DNA of 64,000 nt from Peptoniphilus genitalis (GCF_023614525.1 NZ_CP097885.1:1610501-1674500); one strand, 5' to 3'; counted from the stretch's first letter, positions 24,445 to 33,441 are shown. The notes: generated by a model from the sequence alone, not told the origin. Translations and numbers: made by a program.

Positions 24445-25882
24445 ATTTTCTTTTGATATTAAAAAGATTTTGACAGAAAGTTACTGTCGAAAGAATTTTA
24501 TAGCTCCCAACAGAGAAGAAGGCGACCTAGTGGTCTTCTACTCTTTACATATTAACGATGAGATTCTAAAATACAATCTCAGCGAAAAGCTAGGAAGACA
24601 AATTTCCTTTGAAGAGGCCCCCTTAGAAAAAATTAATGAAATCTTAGATGAAATCTACAAGAGCAACAAAAAAGATTATCTCTTAGAAGACATAGATAAT
24701 AAATATGAGGACTTAATTGTCTTAGAAGATGAGGACAAGGAAGACTCGCCGGCAGTTAGGGTCCTTGATTATATACTTAGAGAAAGCATTGAGAAAAATG
24801 CCAGTGACATTCACATTGAGCCAAGATTCGACAACATAATAGTAAGAATTAGGATTGATGGAGCTCTAAATAAGCTGATAGATTTACCGAAAAAGATTTA
24901 TCCCTATCTTGTTACGAGGATAAAAATCTTGTCTCAGTTAGATATTTCTGAGAAGAGACTTCCTCAAGATGGACGATTTTCCTTTGACTTCAAGGGAGAA
25001 AAAATTGACATTAGGGTTGCAACCACACCAACTGGCAATGGAGAAAAAATAGTATTGAGAATTTTGGATATCCAAAGAATTTCTTACACTCCAGAAGGCA
25101 TTGGGCTTGTGGGAGAAAATTATGACAAGGTAATGAAATTAATTTCTCAACCATCAGGCTTGATTCTAATTTGTGGACCAACATCTTCTGGCAAGACTTC
25201 ATCACTCTATACACTTTTGAGAAAGATTCAAGATGATGATATTAACATCATGACTATTGAAGACCCAATTGAATATAAAATCGATGGGATAAATCAAATT
25301 GAGGTAAATCCCAGCACAGGCCTAAGCTTTGAAAAGGGCCTTAAGGCAATTTTGAGGATGGACCCAGACAAGATTATGATTGGTGAAATAAGGAATGAAG
25401 ACACAGCTCACATAGCGATCTCATCTTCCATCACAGGTCACCTAGTTTTGTCTACTCTTCACACAGAATCTTCGCCTGCATCAATAGGAAGACTTCTTGA
25501 TATGGGAATTGAAGCCTACCTAATCTCTGCAGGTCTTATTGGGGTTATATCTCAAAGATTAATAAGAAGACTTTGCCCTCATTGTAAAGAAAAAATCAAA
25601 AACACCAATCCTCTTGTGAAAAGTGAATTTGTTTATAGGGCTAGAGGATGCCATAAGTGTAACCAAGGCTACTTAGGTAGGATGGCAGTTTTTGAAATAA
25701 TGATTGTAGATTCTGAAATTAGAGAAATGATAAGCAGGAGAGAATCTGTAAAAAATATAAAAGTTTTGGCAATAGAAAAGGGAATGAAGACCCTATCAAG
25801 TGAAATTTTAAACTTAATAGAAGATGGCGAAACAACTTTTGAGGAGTATTATAAAAACATACATACCGTTGGTGACTTATGA
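24437..25882 (+). CDS. pilB: Type IV pilus assembly ATPase PilB/GspE
   Basis: The hexameric motor that powers pilin polymerisation. The 481-residue protein has a short N-terminal domain and a GspE core: Walker A GPTSSGKTS at residues 247-255, Asp/His boxes, and Walker B IMIGEIRN. A zinc-binding pair CPHC (380-383) and CHKC (405-408) is typical of PilB/GspE. It is shorter than proteobacterial PilB because the long MshEN N-terminal region is reduced. The start overlaps topA. No pilT retraction ATPase is in the window. Confidence 0.93.
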   Translation: MNKFSFDIKKILTESYCRKNFIAPNREEGDLVVFYSLHINDEILKYNLSEKLGRQISFEEAPLEKINEILDEIYKSNKKDYLLEDIDNKYEDLIVLEDEDKEDSPAVRVLDYILRESIEKNASDIHIEPRFDNIIVRIRIDGALNKLIDLPKKIYPYLVTRIKILSQLDISEKRLPQDGRFSFDFKGEKIDIRVATTPTGNGEKIVLRILDIQRISYTPEGIGLVGENYDKVMKLISQPSGLILICGPTSSGKTSSLYTLLRKIQDDDINIMTIEDPIEYKIDGINQIEVNPSTGLSFEKGLKAILRMDPDKIMIGEIRNEDTAHIAISSSITGHLVLSTLHTESSPASIGRLLDMGIEAYLISAGLIGVISQRLIRRLCPHCKEKIKNTNPLVKSEFVYRARGCHKCNQGYLGRMAVFEIMIVDSEIREMISRRESVKNIKVLAIEKGMKTLSSEILNLIEDGETTFEEYYKNIHTVGDL

Positions 25883-27048
25883 TTTACAATTACAAGGCCT
25901 TTAGGGGCAATGAAAAAGTTAGGGGAAACATTAAGGCTGACAACTTAAAGGAAGCCAAGGAAAAATTAAAGAGAGAGGGACTTAGACCCATAAAGATAGA
26001 AGAAAATATTGAGTCATCAAATTCCTTTGAATACAAGAAGAAGTTTAAAAATGAAGATCTCTATATTTTATTTAGACAGCTCTCTCTTTTTATAAACTCA
26101 GGTATAAATATAGAAAATGCCTTTGAGATTCTGTCTTCACAATTCCAAAAGGACAAGGGAAAAACTTTATCTGATATAAGAGACAGCCTAAGGTCTGGAA
26201 GCGATCTATCTGATTCTATGAAGATGACGGGAGCCTTTCCAAGTCTTGTGATAAACATGGTTTATGTAGGGGAGAACACTTCGAGTCTAGGTAAAATTTT
26301 TGACAAGCTATCTGACTATTACATAAAAAAGAGAAAGACTCAGTCTAAGATAATTGAGGCCATGGCTTACCCATGCATCCTCTTGCTGACTTCAATCTTT
26401 ATAATTAATTTTTTAATTATAAATGTCATTCCAAGTTTTGGAGAAATTTTTTCCGATAACAACAACTTGCTTCCACTTCCAACAAGAATTTTAATGGGAT
26501 TTTCAAACTTTGTTTATAAAAATTATTTCTTTATTATTTTAGGGATATTACTCGTGGTAGCGATTGCATTTATTCATCATAAAAGGAAGCCAAGGGCTTT
26601 TCATTCCTTACTACTAAAGTCATCCTACTACAAGATAACAAGAGCCATGAACCTGTCCTTTAACATGGACCTCTTGCTTGGGTCTGGTCTAACAGTAGAC
26701 AGGAGTCTTGAAATTATTTCTAATATGGAAAGGAACTCTGTTTTAAAAGAAAAGTATCAAGAAATTTTATTTAAGCTAAAGTCAGGAGAGCCCTTTTATA
26801 AGGGTGCTCAAGAAGTGGGTGTATTCTCAAAGGTCTTAGTTTCTATGATTAGGGTTGGAGAAGAGTCCTCCAGCCTTAGAGAAATTTTTTCCATTATGTC
26901 TTCATACTATGAAGAAGAATTAAATTCTCGCAATCAAAAAATTCTTGGCCTAATGGGACCAATTTTAATAATAATTATGGCATTGATAATTGGATTTATA
27001 GTGCTATCTATTGCACTTCCAATTTTTGACATGGTAAATCAATTTTAG
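25879..27048 (+). CDS. pilC: Type IV pilus inner-membrane platform protein PilC/GspF
   Basis: The 389-residue protein carries two GspF domains (about residues 55-175 and 255-380) and three membrane segments near 160-180, 210-230 and 360-385. PilC links the ATPase to the growing pilus. It overlaps pilB by four bases (ATGA), so the two are translationally coupled. Confidence 0.92.
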   Translation: MIYNYKAFRGNEKVRGNIKADNLKEAKEKLKREGLRPIKIEENIESSNSFEYKKKFKNEDLYILFRQLSLFINSGINIENAFEILSSQFQKDKGKTLSDIRDSLRSGSDLSDSMKMTGAFPSLVINMVYVGENTSSLGKIFDKLSDYYIKKRKTQSKIIEAMAYPCILLLTSIFIINFLIINVIPSFGEIFSDNNNLLPLPTRILMGFSNFVYKNYFFIILGILLVVAIAFIHHKRKPRAFHSLLLKSSYYKITRAMNLSFNMDLLLGSGLTVDRSLEIISNMERNSVLKEKYQEILFKLKSGEPFYKGAQEVGVFSKVLVSMIRVGEESSSLREIFSIMSSYYEEELNSRNQKILGLMGPILIIIMALIIGFIVLSIALPIFDMVNQF

Positions 27049-27057
27049 GAGGGACAT

Positions 27058-27438
27058 ATGAAGAACGCAAAGAAAAACAAGGGATTTACCCTAATCGAGT
27101 TGGTTATTGTTATAGCAATTATTGCAATTTTAATTTCCATTGCAGCAATGAAGTACAGCTCCACAAACTTAGCAGCAGAGGCAGCAGCGCACAATGCCAA
27201 TGTCAAAGTTTTAAAAAGTGCAGGCATCTTATATTTAATTGATCATCCAGATTCTGATAAAAGTATTAGTGTAGAAGCTTTAAAACCTTACCTTGAAGGA
27301 GGAAAGATACCAAAGCCTGCTAAGCATTTAAAAGTAGAAAAATTTACTATTACTTCAACAGAAGATGGAGATGTGACAGTTAGTCCAGGTCCACTTAAAG
27401 TTCAAGACAAGAAGTTAGTCGAAGAGAATGAAAAATAA
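27058..27438 (+). CDS. Type IV pilin / ComGC-like major pilin
   Basis: A short basic leader (about 9 residues) ends at Gly before FTLIELVIVIAIIAIL, the class III prepilin cleavage and methylation motif with Glu at +5. The mature protein is about 116 residues with a small head, close to ComGC-type pilins. It sits between the platform protein and the peptidase that should process it. No cysteine pair is present. Confidence 0.9.
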   Translation: MKNAKKNKGFTLIELVIVIAIIAILISIAAMKYSSTNLAAEAAAHNANVKVLKSAGILYLIDHPDSDKSISVEALKPYLEGGKIPKPAKHLKVEKFTITSTEDGDVTVSPGPLKVQDKKLVEENEK

Positions 27439-28159
27439 TTTATATTTTATTTTTATATCTTTATTGGTATTTTTATTTGGTGGGTCCCTTGGATCTTTTT
27501 ACCAAGTTTTTATTGAGAGAAGAGAAAGAGGAGAAGACTTTATATTCTCAAGAAGTTCTTGCGACTCTTGCAATAAGACTTTGAAGTTTTATGAGATGAT
27601 TCCAGTTTTTTCTTATATATTTTTAAGAGGAAGCTGTTCTTCTTGTGGAGAAAAAATTGGGAGAGAAAACTTTTATATAGAAGTCTTAACTTCTTTCCTA
27701 GCCCTCTTGGTTTTTATGAGATATGGGATTTCTCTTGAGACCTTAATAATTATCTTTATTTTAATAGTGGCATCTTTTATAGGAGTTCTTGATTACAAGA
27801 CTGGTTATATTTATAATCTTGACCTCTTTATACTTTTATTCTTTGTGATAATTTATAAAATTTTTATCAGCGGAGGGATCCTTGTTTCTATAAAGTCTTC
27901 TCTTGCTATGGGATTAATATTTTTTCTATTGTATTATTTCACGGGAATGATGGGCTTAGGAGATGTTTACTATGCTTTTATAATGGGACTAGTTGCCAAT
28001 AATTTATTTGAGGCCTTTTTATTATTTCGTGACTCCTTTATTATTGCCGGCATTGTATCTATGATTTTGATTTTACTAAAAAAGAAAACTCTTAAGGACT
28101 CAATTTCCTTTGGGCCCTTTATGACTATAGCTATAATTATTTTCTTTATTTGCAGGTGA
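27428..28159 (+). CDS. pilD: Prepilin peptidase (A24 aspartic peptidase)
   Basis: The peptidase cuts prepilin leaders and methylates the new N-terminus. The 243-residue membrane protein has the cytoplasmic zinc region with CDSCNK and CSSCGEK, followed by six or so helices. The catalytic aspartates are in VLDYKTG and in GLGDVYY, the GxGD motif. It overlaps the pilin gene by 11 bases. Confidence 0.93.
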   Translation: MKNNLYFIFISLLVFLFGGSLGSFYQVFIERRERGEDFIFSRSSCDSCNKTLKFYEMIPVFSYIFLRGSCSSCGEKIGRENFYIEVLTSFLALLVFMRYGISLETLIIIFILIVASFIGVLDYKTGYIYNLDLFILLFFVIIYKIFISGGILVSIKSSLAMGLIFFLLYYFTGMMGLGDVYYAFIMGLVANNLFEAFLLFRDSFIIAGIVSMILILLKKKTLKDSISFGPFMTIAIIIFFICR

Positions 28160-28162
28160 ATT

Positions 28163-29449
28163 ATGTTTGACAGAAAAACAAAAATTAAACTTAACGATGG
28201 ATTTATAAATATTTTTGACGAGACTAAAAGTGAAGAAGAAAAGACTAGTATTCCCATGCCCTATAGGATTTATAGGGATGGGAATATTTTAGATTATCAT
28301 CATTTTTTTTATAAGATGAGCAAAGTTTTTAAGAAGCTAGATTTAAAAAAGAAGGACAGGGTCTTTATTATTTTTGATTCTACTTCCCTCATCCATATCA
28401 ACTACAAAGTTCCAGAAATTGATGAGAGTGAGATAAGGGACTTTTTAAAGCTTGAATTAGAAGATTATGGCGACTTTGATTTAAGTGATTATGAAATTTT
28501 TTACAAGAAAAATTCTACAGCAAAGGCATTGAATCTTTCCATTGACCTTGTTCCCAAGAAAATTCTAGAAGAATTAAAGGAAGTTTTGGAAAAGTTAGAA
28601 GTTACAAACTATGAAATTCTTACAGAAGGTCAAAGCTTTTCAAGAGATGGTAAGTTTGTAGAGATACAAGCAAGTTACATAAAATTAATTTCTGTAGAAG
28701 ACAAGTTGCTAAAAGTTTATGACAAAATTTATGATGAAAACATCGAAATGATGATAGGAGACAACCAACTAGAAGAGAAGAATGCTTCTAACATAATCAA
28801 TCTTTCCTACGACATAGAGGAACAAAATGTTGAAGAGGATTTTCTCTTTAAGTATAAAAATTTCTTCCTTAGACATATAAGCAAGATAGAAAATTTCTCT
28901 GGGGGAGATAAAATTCAACTCTTTGGAAGGATTGCCGATTCAGAAATTATAAAAGACATCCTAAAGTCTTATAGCAATTTGGATTTTGAATATATTGGAA
29001 AAAATTTAGATTTTGATATTCCAAATTCTAAAGAAAAGAAAAAGCTTAGGGAAAATAAAAATAAAAATTGTATTAATTTCATCCTACCTTTGGCGATTTT
29101 GATTTTAATATCTTCCAACCTTCTTTACTACAATAAGCTCAAGAAAGAAAAGGAAGTCACAAACAAAATAATAAGTTCTCAAGAAATGGAAAATGAAAAA
29201 ATAGACTTATCATCAGATAGGTTTCAAGAAAGAAATAAAAAATTTATAGAAAAAATTTCTGAAATACAAAAACTTGAAGATGATAACTTAGTTATAACTT
29301 CCTACAACTTTGATAAGGGAAGGATACTTGTTAAAGGTCTTGTTAAAGATGAGGCTTATTTTAACAAAAAATTTAAGGACCTAAATATTGTTAGCAAGAA
29401 TTTTTACAAGGAAAATGGATTTAACAAATTTGAAATGCAAATAAAATAA
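28163..29449 (+). CDS. PilM/PilN-like fusion (GspL-like) pilus assembly protein
   Basis: The 428-residue protein has no signal peptide. Residues 1-290 are cytoplasmic and resemble the divergent actin-like PilM/GspL part (IIFDSTSLIHINYKVPEIDE and a later Leu/Val-rich segment). One transmembrane helix lies at about 302-322, preceded by a strongly basic stretch. Residues 325-428 look like PilN: a coiled segment and then a small alpha-beta domain. In many bacteria these are two genes, pilM and pilN, whereas GspL of type II secretion is one chain. The call rests on layout and context, not on clear motifs. AGGTGA precedes the ATG. Confidence 0.6.
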   Translation: MFDRKTKIKLNDGFINIFDETKSEEEKTSIPMPYRIYRDGNILDYHHFFYKMSKVFKKLDLKKKDRVFIIFDSTSLIHINYKVPEIDESEIRDFLKLELEDYGDFDLSDYEIFYKKNSTAKALNLSIDLVPKKILEELKEVLEKLEVTNYEILTEGQSFSRDGKFVEIQASYIKLISVEDKLLKVYDKIYDENIEMMIGDNQLEEKNASNIINLSYDIEEQNVEEDFLFKYKNFFLRHISKIENFSGGDKIQLFGRIADSEIIKDILKSYSNLDFEYIGKNLDFDIPNSKEKKKLRENKNKNCINFILPLAILILISSNLLYYNKLKKEKEVTNKIISSQEMENEKIDLSSDRFQERNKKFIEKISEIQKLEDDNLVITSYNFDKGRILVKGLVKDEAYFNKKFKDLNIVSKNFYKENGFNKFEMQIK

Positions 29450-29476
29450 GTGTAAAATTCTTGAGAGGTGTAAAAA

Positions 29477-30460
29477 ATGGAGATTGGAAAATTAAAAACA
29501 GATTTGTTGGAAAAATATATTTTCGACAAGCTAGTTTCAAATAGAGAAGAAGTTATTATGGGTGGAGGTACTGGCCTTGACAATGCAGTCATGGACTTTG
29601 GGGGAGACCTTATTGTTGCATCAACTGATCCCATAACAGGAGCGTCAAAAAATCTTGGGGCTCTTGCCATAAATATTTCTGTAAATGATGTGAGCTGCCA
29701 GTGTGCAGATCCAGTAGGAGTTTTGATGACATTATTAATTCCACCATCAGCAGATCTTGATGACTTAAAAGAAATTGTAGATGATGCAACAAGAACTGCA
29801 AGAGAATTAAATGTTGATATTGTAGGTGGTCACACAGAAGTCACTGACGCTGTAAATAAAATTGTAATTTCAACAACAGTTTTTGGAAGAGTTAATAAAA
29901 AAAGAAGGCCGGACCTAAGTACTGTGAAGGCAGGAGATGTCCTTGCTGTTTCCAAGTATCTTGGAATCGAAGGTACCAGCATAATAGCCCATGAGAAAAG
30001 GGAAGTAAAAGAAATTTTAAGTAAAGAAGAATATGAGTTTGCAAAATCACTTTCAAAGGAAATTTCTGTCCTTAAAGAATCAAAAATAGCAGGCAAGTAT
30101 GGCGTTAAGCACATGCACGACATCACCGAAGGAGGACTTTTTGGTGCAGTGTGGGAAACTTCTAAAGCCCTAGGTCATGGAATTAGAATTTTTAATGATT
30201 CAATTCCACTACTAGATGTGACAAAAAAGATTTGTGATTTTTATAAAATCAATCCAATGAAATTAATTTCTAGTGGATCCATGTTAATGGTTTTCGATAG
30301 AGAAAATTTTGATGACTTTAAAGAAGAAGCAGAAGCTAGTGGAATAAAAGTTACAAAGATTGGCGATATAAACAATGAAAAGCAAGCTGTAGTTAAGTAC
30401 AAGGACAGGGAAATTATCTTACAAGATCCAGATCCTGACGAGCTTTATAAGGTGGTTTAA
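29477..30460 (+). CDS. AIR-synthase-fold protein (HypE/ThiL/SelD-like)
   Basis: The 327-residue protein has the two AIRS domains of the PurM superfamily: an acidic N-terminal motif GGGTGLDNAVMDF, the dimer strand SVNDVSCQCADPVG, VGGHTEVTD, and a C-terminal HDITEGGLFGAVWE segment. The last matches HypE-like proteins best, but the C-terminal Cys used by true HypE for cyanide formation is missing (it ends ...DELYKVV). No hydrogenase genes are near. The family probably binds ATP; the substrate is unknown. It closes the pilus operon, 27 bases after the preceding gene. Confidence 0.75.
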   Translation: MEIGKLKTDLLEKYIFDKLVSNREEVIMGGGTGLDNAVMDFGGDLIVASTDPITGASKNLGALAINISVNDVSCQCADPVGVLMTLLIPPSADLDDLKEIVDDATRTARELNVDIVGGHTEVTDAVNKIVISTTVFGRVNKKRRPDLSTVKAGDVLAVSKYLGIEGTSIIAHEKREVKEILSKEEYEFAKSLSKEISVLKESKIAGKYGVKHMHDITEGGLFGAVWETSKALGHGIRIFNDSIPLLDVTKKICDFYKINPMKLISSGSMLMVFDRENFDDFKEEAEASGIKVTKIGDINNEKQAVVKYKDREIILQDPDPDELYKVV

Positions 30461-30484
30461 AATTATTACAATTTGGTTACATTG

Positions 30485-30511
30485 TTGACATTAATTACTA
30501 AAGTTTATAAA
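30485..30511 (+). promoter_or_regulatory. Probable promoter of the amidase-rph-rdgB operon
   Basis: TTGACA (30485-30490) and TATAAA (30506-30511) are separated by 15 bases, slightly short. The start would be near 30518, just before AGGTGA and the ATG at 30532. Confidence 0.5.
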
Positions 30512-30531
30512 CTTTTATCTAGGTGAATTAA

Positions 30532-31878
30532 ATGAAAAGAATTATTAAAATTTCAATATTGTCTTTGGCACTACTTGTAAGCCCAGTATTTGCCAATAAT
30601 TTATTTAATGTAAGTATAGGTAAAACTCAGTTTCAAGTTAAGGAAGCAGGAGTTCTAGTTAACGGTAAACTCTTGAACACAGAATTCTCTCCCTACATAA
30701 AACAAGGGAGGACCTTTGTGCCTATTCGTGAAATCACAGAAAATCTTGGGGCAGATGTTAAGTGGAACAACAAGGACAAGTCTATCAAGATAAGTCTTAA
30801 TGGCGATGTTATAAACATGAAGATTAACAGTCCTAATGTAAGTGTAAACGGAAAAAAAGTCAGCCTAGATAATGCACAAGCTCCTCAACTTGCTCTTTAT
30901 TCAAGTCCGAGAAAAGAAACAAAGACAATGGTTCCTTTGAGGTTTATATCAGAAACTTTTGGCTATGACGTTGACTGGAACAATGATGAAGTTAGGGCAG
31001 AGATAAGCACTGACAAGTCTAAGTCGATTGTTGACGGTGACGATAAAGAAAATTCTAAAGACACTAAGAAGAATAAAAATTCTAAGAGCAATAAGAAGAC
31101 TAAATCCAAGAATAAGTCAATTGATTCAAAATCTATTTTTGACAGTGATTATTTTCAATCTAATCAAGAAAAGAGAGAAACTAATAAGATAAAGAAAGAA
31201 ATCAATGATGGCAATAAGGACAAAGTCTTTGACCAAGCAGATCTTGAAAAGTCAGATGAAAAAGCTAAAAGAGTAATAAAAAACAGAATTGAAGTAAATG
31301 GAAAATTAAAAATTGTTATTGACCCAGGACACGGTGGCAAAGATTCAGGTGCAATTGCCCTTGACGGAGAAACTTATGAAAAAACTGTCAATCTCTTAGT
31401 TGCAGAAAGACTAATGGATAAGTTAAATGCAAATAGTGAAATAAGTCCAACAATAACAAGAACGAGAGACGAATACATCCAGCTCTTAGATAGGGCAGGA
31501 GTTTCTAATAATGGAGATGCCCACTTATTCTTGTCAATTCACTTTAATAGTGCTGACAATTCTAGTGCTAAGGGTATAGAAGTCCTTTATGCATCAGAAA
31601 AAAATGTAAGAATAAAGGATACAGTTCAAAAGAATTTTGCAAACTGTCTTCAAAAAGCTCTTATAAAAGAAACTGGAGCAGTAAACCGTGGAATTATAAA
31701 TAGACCTGCAATCATTGTTTTGAATAAGACAAAGAATGTTGCAGCTTTAGCAGAACTTGGATTCTTATCAAACCCAGATGAACTAGAAAAGATTAAAGAC
31801 CCTGACTACATTGATAAATTGGCTCAAGGACTCTATAATGGTATAGTAGATTATATGAATACCTATGTAGACAAGTAG
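30532..31878 (+). CDS. Secreted N-acetylmuramoyl-L-alanine amidase with stalk domain
   Basis: The zinc enzyme cuts the amide bond between MurNAc and the peptide stem. A signal peptide (1-21, ending VFA) is followed by a copper-amine-oxidase-like stalk domain (about 30-160; TFVPIREITENLG and MVPLRFISETFGY), then a Lys/Asn/Ser-rich linker (about 165-250), and an Amidase_3 domain (about 260-448). Zinc and catalytic residues are visible: His in DPGHGG, Glu in GETYEKT, His in SIHFNS and Glu in AELGFLSN. The stalk domain takes the place of the SH3 or CwlB-type wall binders seen in other amidases. rph follows after 10 bases. Confidence 0.9.
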   Translation: MKRIIKISILSLALLVSPVFANNLFNVSIGKTQFQVKEAGVLVNGKLLNTEFSPYIKQGRTFVPIREITENLGADVKWNNKDKSIKISLNGDVINMKINSPNVSVNGKKVSLDNAQAPQLALYSSPRKETKTMVPLRFISETFGYDVDWNNDEVRAEISTDKSKSIVDGDDKENSKDTKKNKNSKSNKKTKSKNKSIDSKSIFDSDYFQSNQEKRETNKIKKEINDGNKDKVFDQADLEKSDEKAKRVIKNRIEVNGKLKIVIDPGHGGKDSGAIALDGETYEKTVNLLVAERLMDKLNANSEISPTITRTRDEYIQLLDRAGVSNNGDAHLFLSIHFNSADNSSAKGIEVLYASEKNVRIKDTVQKNFANCLQKALIKETGAVNRGIINRPAIIVLNKTKNVAALAELGFLSNPDELEKIKDPDYIDKLAQGLYNGIVDYMNTYVDK

Positions 31879-31888
31879 AAGGGAAATT

Positions 31889-32605
31889 ATGAGAGAAGAT
31901 AGACAAAATGATGAAGCAAGACAGATAAGGATCACTCCAAATTATTTAGATCATCCCGATGGATCCGTTTTAATTGAATGTGGTAAGACAAGAGTTATTT
32001 GCAGTGCCATGATTGAAAACAAGGTTCCAGGATTTTTAAGAGGAAAGAACAAGGGATGGCTTTCAAGTGAATACTCAATGCTACCTGGATCAACCCCTAC
32101 TAGAAAAGTTAGGGATATCTCCAAGGGAAAACTTGATGGAAGAAGTAGCGAGATTTCACGATTAATTGGAAGAGCCTTAAGAACTTGTATAGATTTAGAT
32201 AAAATTGGAGAAAGGACTATTTGGATTGACTGCGACGTCATCTCTGCAGATGGAGGAACAAGGACTGCAGCAATAACAGGGTCCTACATAGCCCTTAAGC
32301 TTGCAGTAAAAAAAGCTTTAGAGAACAAGAAGTTTGAAGAAGATCCAATTGTTTCAAAGGTTGCAGCTATTAGTGTTGGTAAGGTCAATGGAGTAAAATT
32401 AGTTGACTTGGACTTTAAAGAAGATTCCAATGCAGACGTAGACTTAAACGTTGTGATGAATGACGACTTCCAACTTATAGAAATTCAAGGAACTGGAGAA
32501 AAAGATACTTTTTCAATTGAAGAGTTAAATGAATTTTTACTTGGTGCAAAAAGATGCATTGGAGAAATCTTTGATTATTTTGAAATTTTGGAGCAAAACC
32601 TATGA
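31889..32605 (+). CDS. rph: Ribonuclease PH
   Basis: A phosphorolytic 3'-5' exoribonuclease that trims tRNA ends. The 238-residue protein has the RNase PH fold with GFLRGKNKGWLSSEYSMLPG and the C-terminal GTGEKDTF segment. It is coupled to rdgB by a four-base overlap, an arrangement common in Firmicutes. Confidence 0.96.
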   Translation: MREDRQNDEARQIRITPNYLDHPDGSVLIECGKTRVICSAMIENKVPGFLRGKNKGWLSSEYSMLPGSTPTRKVRDISKGKLDGRSSEISRLIGRALRTCIDLDKIGERTIWIDCDVISADGGTRTAAITGSYIALKLAVKKALENKKFEEDPIVSKVAAISVGKVNGVKLVDLDFKEDSNADVDLNVVMNDDFQLIEIQGTGEKDTFSIEELNEFLLGAKRCIGEIFDYFEILEQNL

Positions 32606-33186
32606 AGAAAATAGTTTTATCTACTGATAATAAAAATAAATTAAGAGAAATAAGAGAAATTTTAGAAGATCTAGACATAGAAATTTTTGGCAAGTCTGAC
32701 ATTGAAGGACTTGATTTTGAAGTTATTGAAGATGGAGAAACTCTTTATGACAACGCATTAAAAAAGGCAGATGCCATGGCCAAAAGAGTAGACCTAGCAG
32801 TTCTGGCAGATGACACTGGACTTTTTGTAAATGCACTTAAGGGTGAGCCAGGAGTTCACTCAGCAAGATATGCATCAGAGCATGACGACAAGAAAAATAG
32901 AGAGAAACTTTTAAATAATTTAAAGGACAAGGAAGATAGGTCAGCCTACTTTAAAACCCAAATAATTTTAATTGACTCAGAAAAAAATACAATTCCAATT
33001 GAGGGAGTTTGCCAAGGAAGGATTTCAGAAGTGGAAAGAGGAGACAATGGTTTTGGATACGACAGCATCTTCATACCAGATGGATTTGACAAAACTTTTG
33101 CAGAAATGTCTCACGAAGAAAAAAATGAAATTTCTCACAGGGCAAGAGCCTTGAAGAATCTCAGAGAAAAGTTAGAGAACTTATAA
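32602..33186 (+). CDS. rdgB: XTP/dITP diphosphatase (RdgB/HAM1)
   Basis: It hydrolyses non-canonical purine nucleoside triphosphates. The 194-residue protein starts with STDNKNKLREI, the family's substrate-binding motif, and carries LADDTGLFV and the C-terminal SHRARA motif. It follows rph as usual. Confidence 0.96.
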   Translation: MKKIVLSTDNKNKLREIREILEDLDIEIFGKSDIEGLDFEVIEDGETLYDNALKKADAMAKRVDLAVLADDTGLFVNALKGEPGVHSARYASEHDDKKNREKLLNNLKDKEDRSAYFKTQIILIDSEKNTIPIEGVCQGRISEVERGDNGFGYDSIFIPDGFDKTFAEMSHEEKNEISHRARALKNLREKLENL

Positions 33187-33193
33187 ATGTTTA

Positions 33194-33222
33194 TTGACAA
33201 TACATTTTTAATTTGCTATTAT
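33194..33222 (+). promoter_or_regulatory. Promoter of tRNA-His
   Basis: TTGACA (33194-33199) and TATTAT (33217-33222) are separated by 17 bases. The start would fall a few bases before the tRNA. Confidence 0.85.
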
Positions 33223-33237
33223 ATATGTATTGTTCGT

Positions 33238-33315
33238 GGTGGATATGGCCTAGCTGGTTAAGGCGTCAGATTGTGGTCCTGAAGATCGTGGGTTCGATTC
33301 CCACTATCCACCCCA
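33238..33315 (+). tRNA. tRNA-His (anticodon GTG)
   Basis: The acceptor arms GTGGATA and TATCCAC pair perfectly. G-1 precedes the acceptor and C is the discriminator, the identity pair for tRNA-His, and CCA is encoded (33313-33315). The anticodon loop is TTGTGGT. The closing pair of the anticodon stem reads as A-C, the only mismatch. Confidence 0.95.
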
Positions 33316-33323
33316 CAATATTT

Positions 33324-33347
33324 AGAAGTGCCTGGCACTTCTTTTTT
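33324..33347 (+). terminator. Terminator between tRNA-His and tRNA-Leu
   Basis: AGAAGTGCC and GGCACTTCT pair perfectly and are followed by a T run that ends only a few bases before tRNA-Leu. Confidence 0.85.
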
Positions 33348-33354
33348 ATTTTTT

Positions 33355-33441
33355 GCTAGAGTGGCGGAATTGGCAGACGCACCAGACTCAAAATCTGGCG
33401 GTCGAAAGATCGTATGGGTTCAAGTCCCATCTTTAGCACCA
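33355..33441 (+). tRNA. tRNA-Leu (anticodon CAA)
   Basis: The acceptor arms GCTAGAG and CTTTAGC pair with one wobble, with A as discriminator and encoded CCA. The anticodon loop CTCAAAA gives CAA, reading UUG. A long variable arm (GGTCGAAAGATC) marks a class II tRNA. Confidence 0.96.

Noticed and set aside
30532-31878. Copper amine oxidase activity for the stalk-domain proteins
   Set aside because: Only the small N-terminal-type domain is present; the catalytic domain with topaquinone Tyr and copper His is missing.
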